Source: an uncultured Oscillospiraceae bacterium
Lineage (GTDB): Bacteria > Bacillota > Clostridia > Oscillospirales > Oscillospiraceae
Length of the DNA stretch: 41,995 nucleotides
NCBI GenBank assembly: GCA_900754515.1
Contig: CAAEDD010000033.1
Coordinates: 1-41,995 of the forward strand
Reading direction: 5' to 3'
Part shown: positions 39,818-41,995 of the stretch, piece after piece
Numbering within the stretch: position 1 is the first letter of the stretch
How the letters are laid out: every line of letters begins with the position of its first letter
The notes under the pieces: generated by a model
Seen by the model: only the letters and a program-made list of their open reading frames with translations
Told to the model about the DNA's origin: nothing
Database searches by the model: none
Translations under genes and position numbers: made by a program

Positions 39818-40767
39818 CGGACCAATACGGACGGGAGATAAACTATATGCGCTTATCGGTGACGGAGCTTTGCAATCTCCGCTGCCGCTACTGTATGCCT
39901 GCGGAAGGGGTGTGCAAAAAACGTCATGAGGAAATGCTCACCGAAGACGAGATGATAATGGCGGTGGAGGCCGCCGCTTCGCTGGGTATAAACAAGCTGC
40001 GCATAACAGGGGGAGAGCCACTGGTCAAAAAGAATATAGTGTCCATCTGCCGCAGGGCCGCGGCGGTGGAAGGCATAGGGGAAGTGTGTCTCACCACCAA
40101 CGGTATCATGCTGCCCCGGCTGGCAAAGCCTTTGAAGGAAGCGGGAGTACAGCGGCTGAACATCAGTCTTGATACACTGGACAGAGATAAGTACGCCTAT
40201 ATAACCCGCATAGGCAGCTTGGAACAGGCAGTTGGGGGCATACACGCTGCCCTGGAGGCGGGCTTTGAAAAGGTGAAGATAAACTCTGTGCTCATCGGCG
40301 GCTTTAACGACGACGAGATATCCGACCTGGCGGAGCTCACCCGGCGCTATCCTGTGGATCTGCGTTTTATAGAGATGATGCCTATGTATGACGGCGGAGA
40401 TTTCGGAAAGGACTCTTTCATTCCATATACCAGAGTGCTGGAGGTTTTGCCTGAGCTTGAACCCGTGGAGCCGGACGGAGGTGTGGCCAGACTTTACAGG
40501 CTGCCGGGGGCCCTTGGAAACGTGGGCCTTATAAGCCCGGTGAACGCCCACTTCTGCGGCAGCTGCAACCGTATCCGCCTGACGGCAGACGGCAAGCTGA
40601 AGCCCTGTCTGCACTCCGCCAGTGAGTATGGCATAAAAGGGCTGGACTTTGACGGAATGCGCTCCGTCATGGAAAAGGTCATATACAACAAGCCCGCCTG
40701 GCACGGACTGCTGGATGCAGACAACCGCAGCCACGCCGGACGGAATATGAACCAGATAGGAGGCTGA
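39814..40767 (+). CDS. moaA: GTP 3',8-cyclase
   Basis: Radical SAM enzyme that, with MoaC, converts GTP to cyclic pyranopterin monophosphate. The SAM cluster ligands are C20, C24, C27 (ELCNLRCRYCMPAEG); the C-terminal cluster ligands are C248, C251 and C265 (CGSCNRIRLTADGKLKPC). RITGGEPLVKKN and LTTNGIML are conserved SAM-site motifs. The protein ends in the Gly-Gly tail (NQIGG) needed for activity. 317 aa. Overlaps the upstream flavoprotein gene by 4 nt (ATGA). Confidence 0.97.
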   Translation: MTDQYGREINYMRLSVTELCNLRCRYCMPAEGVCKKRHEEMLTEDEMIMAVEAAASLGINKLRITGGEPLVKKNIVSICRRAAAVEGIGEVCLTTNGIMLPRLAKPLKEAGVQRLNISLDTLDRDKYAYITRIGSLEQAVGGIHAALEAGFEKVKINSVLIGGFNDDEISDLAELTRRYPVDLRFIEMMPMYDGGDFGKDSFIPYTRVLEVLPELEPVEPDGGVARLYRLPGALGNVGLISPVNAHFCGSCNRIRLTADGKLKPCLHSASEYGIKGLDFDGMRSVMEKVIYNKPAWHGLLDADNRSHAGRNMNQIGG

Positions 40768-40769
40768 GT

Positions 40770-41255
40770 ATGGGAGACTTTACCCACTTCAACGAACAGG
40801 GCCGGGCAAAGATGGTAGACGTGGGGGAAAAGACACCTACCCGGCGCAGCGCCACGGCGGCGGGCCGGGTGCTGGTGAACAGTGACACCTTCCGCCTGAT
40901 AAAGAGCGGCGGCATGAAAAAGGGAGACGTGCTCACCGTGGCCCAGGTGGCCGGTGTGATGGGCGCAAAGCGCACGCCGGAGCTCATACCCATGTGCCAT
41001 CCCATACTTATCGACGGCATCGACCTGCGCCTGAGTCTGAATGAAGACAGACTCTCCGTGGAGATAGAAGCCACGGTGAGCTGCGACGGCAGGACCGGGG
41101 TGGAGATGGAGGCCCTCACCGCAGTGAGCGCCGCAGCTCTCACGGTATACGATATGTGCAAGGCCGTCCAGAAGGACATGGTTATAGAGGACATCCGCCT
41201 GATAAGAAAGAGCGGCGGTATCCACGGAGATTTTGAGAGGGAGGAAGAGATATGA
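40770..41255 (+). CDS. moaC: Cyclic pyranopterin monophosphate synthase
   Basis: Second enzyme of molybdopterin synthesis. A 161-aa protein with KGDVLTVAQVAGVMGAKRTP, LIPMCHPI and VEMEALTAVSAAALTVYDM, the signature stretches of MoaC. AGGAGG precedes the start, 2 nt after moaA; it overlaps the next gene by 4 nt. Confidence 0.97.
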   Translation: MGDFTHFNEQGRAKMVDVGEKTPTRRSATAAGRVLVNSDTFRLIKSGGMKKGDVLTVAQVAGVMGAKRTPELIPMCHPILIDGIDLRLSLNEDRLSVEIEATVSCDGRTGVEMEALTAVSAAALTVYDMCKAVQKDMVIEDIRLIRKSGGIHGDFEREEEI

Positions 41256-41755
41256 GCTATACGGCGGCAGTTATAACTGTCAGCGACAAGGGCTACAGGG
41301 GGGAGCGGGAAGACACCAGCGGTCCAAATCTGTGCAGGCTGCTGGGGGAGCGGGGCTTCAGTGTGAGCCATAGCGCCATAGTCCCGGATGACGGGGAGAT
41401 GATAAAGGCGGAGCTTAAAAAGTGCTCCGACGAGCTGGGCATTGCCCTGGTACTCACCACCGGAGGCACGGGCTTCTCTCCCAGAGACATCACCCCGGAA
41501 GCCACCATGGAGGTGGTGGAGCGGCCTACTCCAGGAATACCTGAGGCTATGCGCGCCGAGAGCATGAAGATAACCCCGAGAGGCTGCCTGTCCCGCTCCG
41601 CTGCGGGAATAAGGGGCCGCAGCCTGATAGTCAATCTCCCCGGCAGCAAAAAGGCGGCGGAGGAAAACCTCCTTGCGGTGCTTGGCCCCATAGCCCACGG
41701 CCTGGAAATGCTGCTGGGAGAGGGCAGCGCAGACTGTGCCGGAACAGAGAAATAA
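41252..41755 (+). CDS. mogA: Molybdopterin adenylyltransferase (MogA/MoaB family)
   Basis: Adenylates molybdopterin before MoeA inserts the metal. 167 aa; AAVITVSDKGYRGEREDTSGP at the N-terminus, LVLTTGGTGFSPRDITPEAT (about 70-89) as the MPT-binding loop, and IVNLPGSKKAAEENL near 127. MogA and MoaB are hard to separate by eye. Last gene of the Moco operon; terminators follow at 41822-41969. Confidence 0.93.
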   Translation: MSYTAAVITVSDKGYRGEREDTSGPNLCRLLGERGFSVSHSAIVPDDGEMIKAELKKCSDELGIALVLTTGGTGFSPRDITPEATMEVVERPTPGIPEAMRAESMKITPRGCLSRSAAGIRGRSLIVNLPGSKKAAEENLLAVLGPIAHGLEMLLGEGSADCAGTEK

Positions 41756-41821
41756 ATCAACAGGTGGATGAACAACCGAAAAACTATAAATCCAGTGAAA
41801 AACAATAGAGCCGCAGGGGAG

Positions 41822-41847
41822 CACGAGGGGGCAAGGCCCACCTCGTG
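41822..41847 (+). other. Hairpin downstream of mogA
   Basis: CACGAGG (41822-41828) pairs with CCTCGTG (41841-41847), with two more G-C pairs possible inside. No T-tract follows directly. It may help to end or stabilise the Moco operon transcript. Confidence 0.5.
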
Positions 41848-41872
41848 ATACAATAAGCCGCCAAAGAAAAGA

Positions 41873-41955
41873 CTTGATTTTCGAGGCTTTTCGGGCGAAG
41901 CAGCATTTTGACTTTGCAAAATGCTTGGCGGGAGAAGCACATTCAAAAAAGTCTC
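41873..41955. repeat. Dispersed palindromic repeat, copy 2
   Basis: Matches copy 1 (5799-5882) along its whole length, with the same order of blocks and the same GCATTTTG/CAAAATGC-type hairpin. The repeat probably continues to the window end as part of a longer unit (the AAGTC/GACTT hairpin overlaps its right edge). Confidence 0.75.
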
Positions 41956-41969
41956 AGCAGGACTTTTTT
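41945..41969. terminator. Intrinsic terminator within the repeat
   Basis: AAAAAAGTC (41945-41953) pairs perfectly with GACTTTTTT (41961-41969), 7-nt loop. Likely ends the Moco operon about 190 nt past mogA; it works in both directions. Confidence 0.75.
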
Positions 41970-41995
41970 GACAAGCTGAGGCCCGGCCGCTGAAA

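Noticed and set aside
1..41995. CRISPR arrays, insertion sequences, prophage or tRNA genes
   Set aside because: No regularly spaced repeat-spacer series, transposase, integrase, phage structural protein or cloverleaf was seen; the only tandem repeats are the short operator-like 10-mers at 33281-33363.

Overview
The window reads as chromosome from a moderately GC-rich, anaerobic, low-sporulation-signal Firmicute, most likely a gut Clostridia/Oscillospiraceae-type organism. Grounds are the strong GGAGG ribosome sites, a transketolase split into two subunits, a tungsten/molybdenum aldehyde:ferredoxin oxidoreductase, Fe-S type PurF, many FAD/Fe-S redox enzymes, and no sign of respiration genes. 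The organism call is inference; no rRNA marker is present. No tRNA, rRNA, CRISPR array, transposase or phage gene was seen.

Layout. 1-32: 5' tip of a leftward gene. 311-3150: galK, a zinc-ribbon membrane protein and an NADPH-dependent FMN reductase-like flavoprotein. 3239-5487 (leftward): split transketolase plus a half-size EamA transporter. 5982-7289 (leftward): membrane-anchored HtrA protease. 7811-13241: two-component system followed by an ABC exporter of the FtsX type. 13329-15498 (leftward): purC-purF. 15767-16798: DAHP synthase under a consensus promoter. 16880-18217 (leftward): CNNM/CorC-type protein with a long leader that carries a short upstream reading frame. 18654-20021: MATE exporter behind a leader with a terminator hairpin.

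20139-22848: a CrtI-like FAD oxidoreductase and a ferredoxin-reductase-like partner. 23311-27860: the most striking locus, a four-gene operon (CaiB/BaiF-type CoA-transferase, BaiE-type dehydratase, BaiCD/BaiH-type ene-reductase, BaiA-type SDR). It resembles the core of the bile-acid 7-dehydroxylation (bai) operon but lacks the CoA ligase and transporter; the three catalytic residues reported for BaiE are conserved. Its substrate is unknown. 28033-30194: ECF sigma factor and its membrane partner.

30257-41755: a molybdenum/tungsten-cofactor island. Leftward are AOR, a MoaD-like sulfur carrier and a ThiF/MoeB-like enzyme; rightward is a tightly overlapping eight-gene operon: HTH-plus-periplasmic-binding-like regulator, moeA, moeA fused to a paralogous binding-protein-like domain, two flavoproteins, moaA, moaC, mogA. 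Between the two divergent promoters sits an array of five 10-bp direct repeats (consensus YTGYRYGAAA), the likely operator. The island makes the metal cofactor for AOR and appears to sense the oxyanion itself. The window ends in a dispersed repeat, another copy of which lies at 5799-5882.
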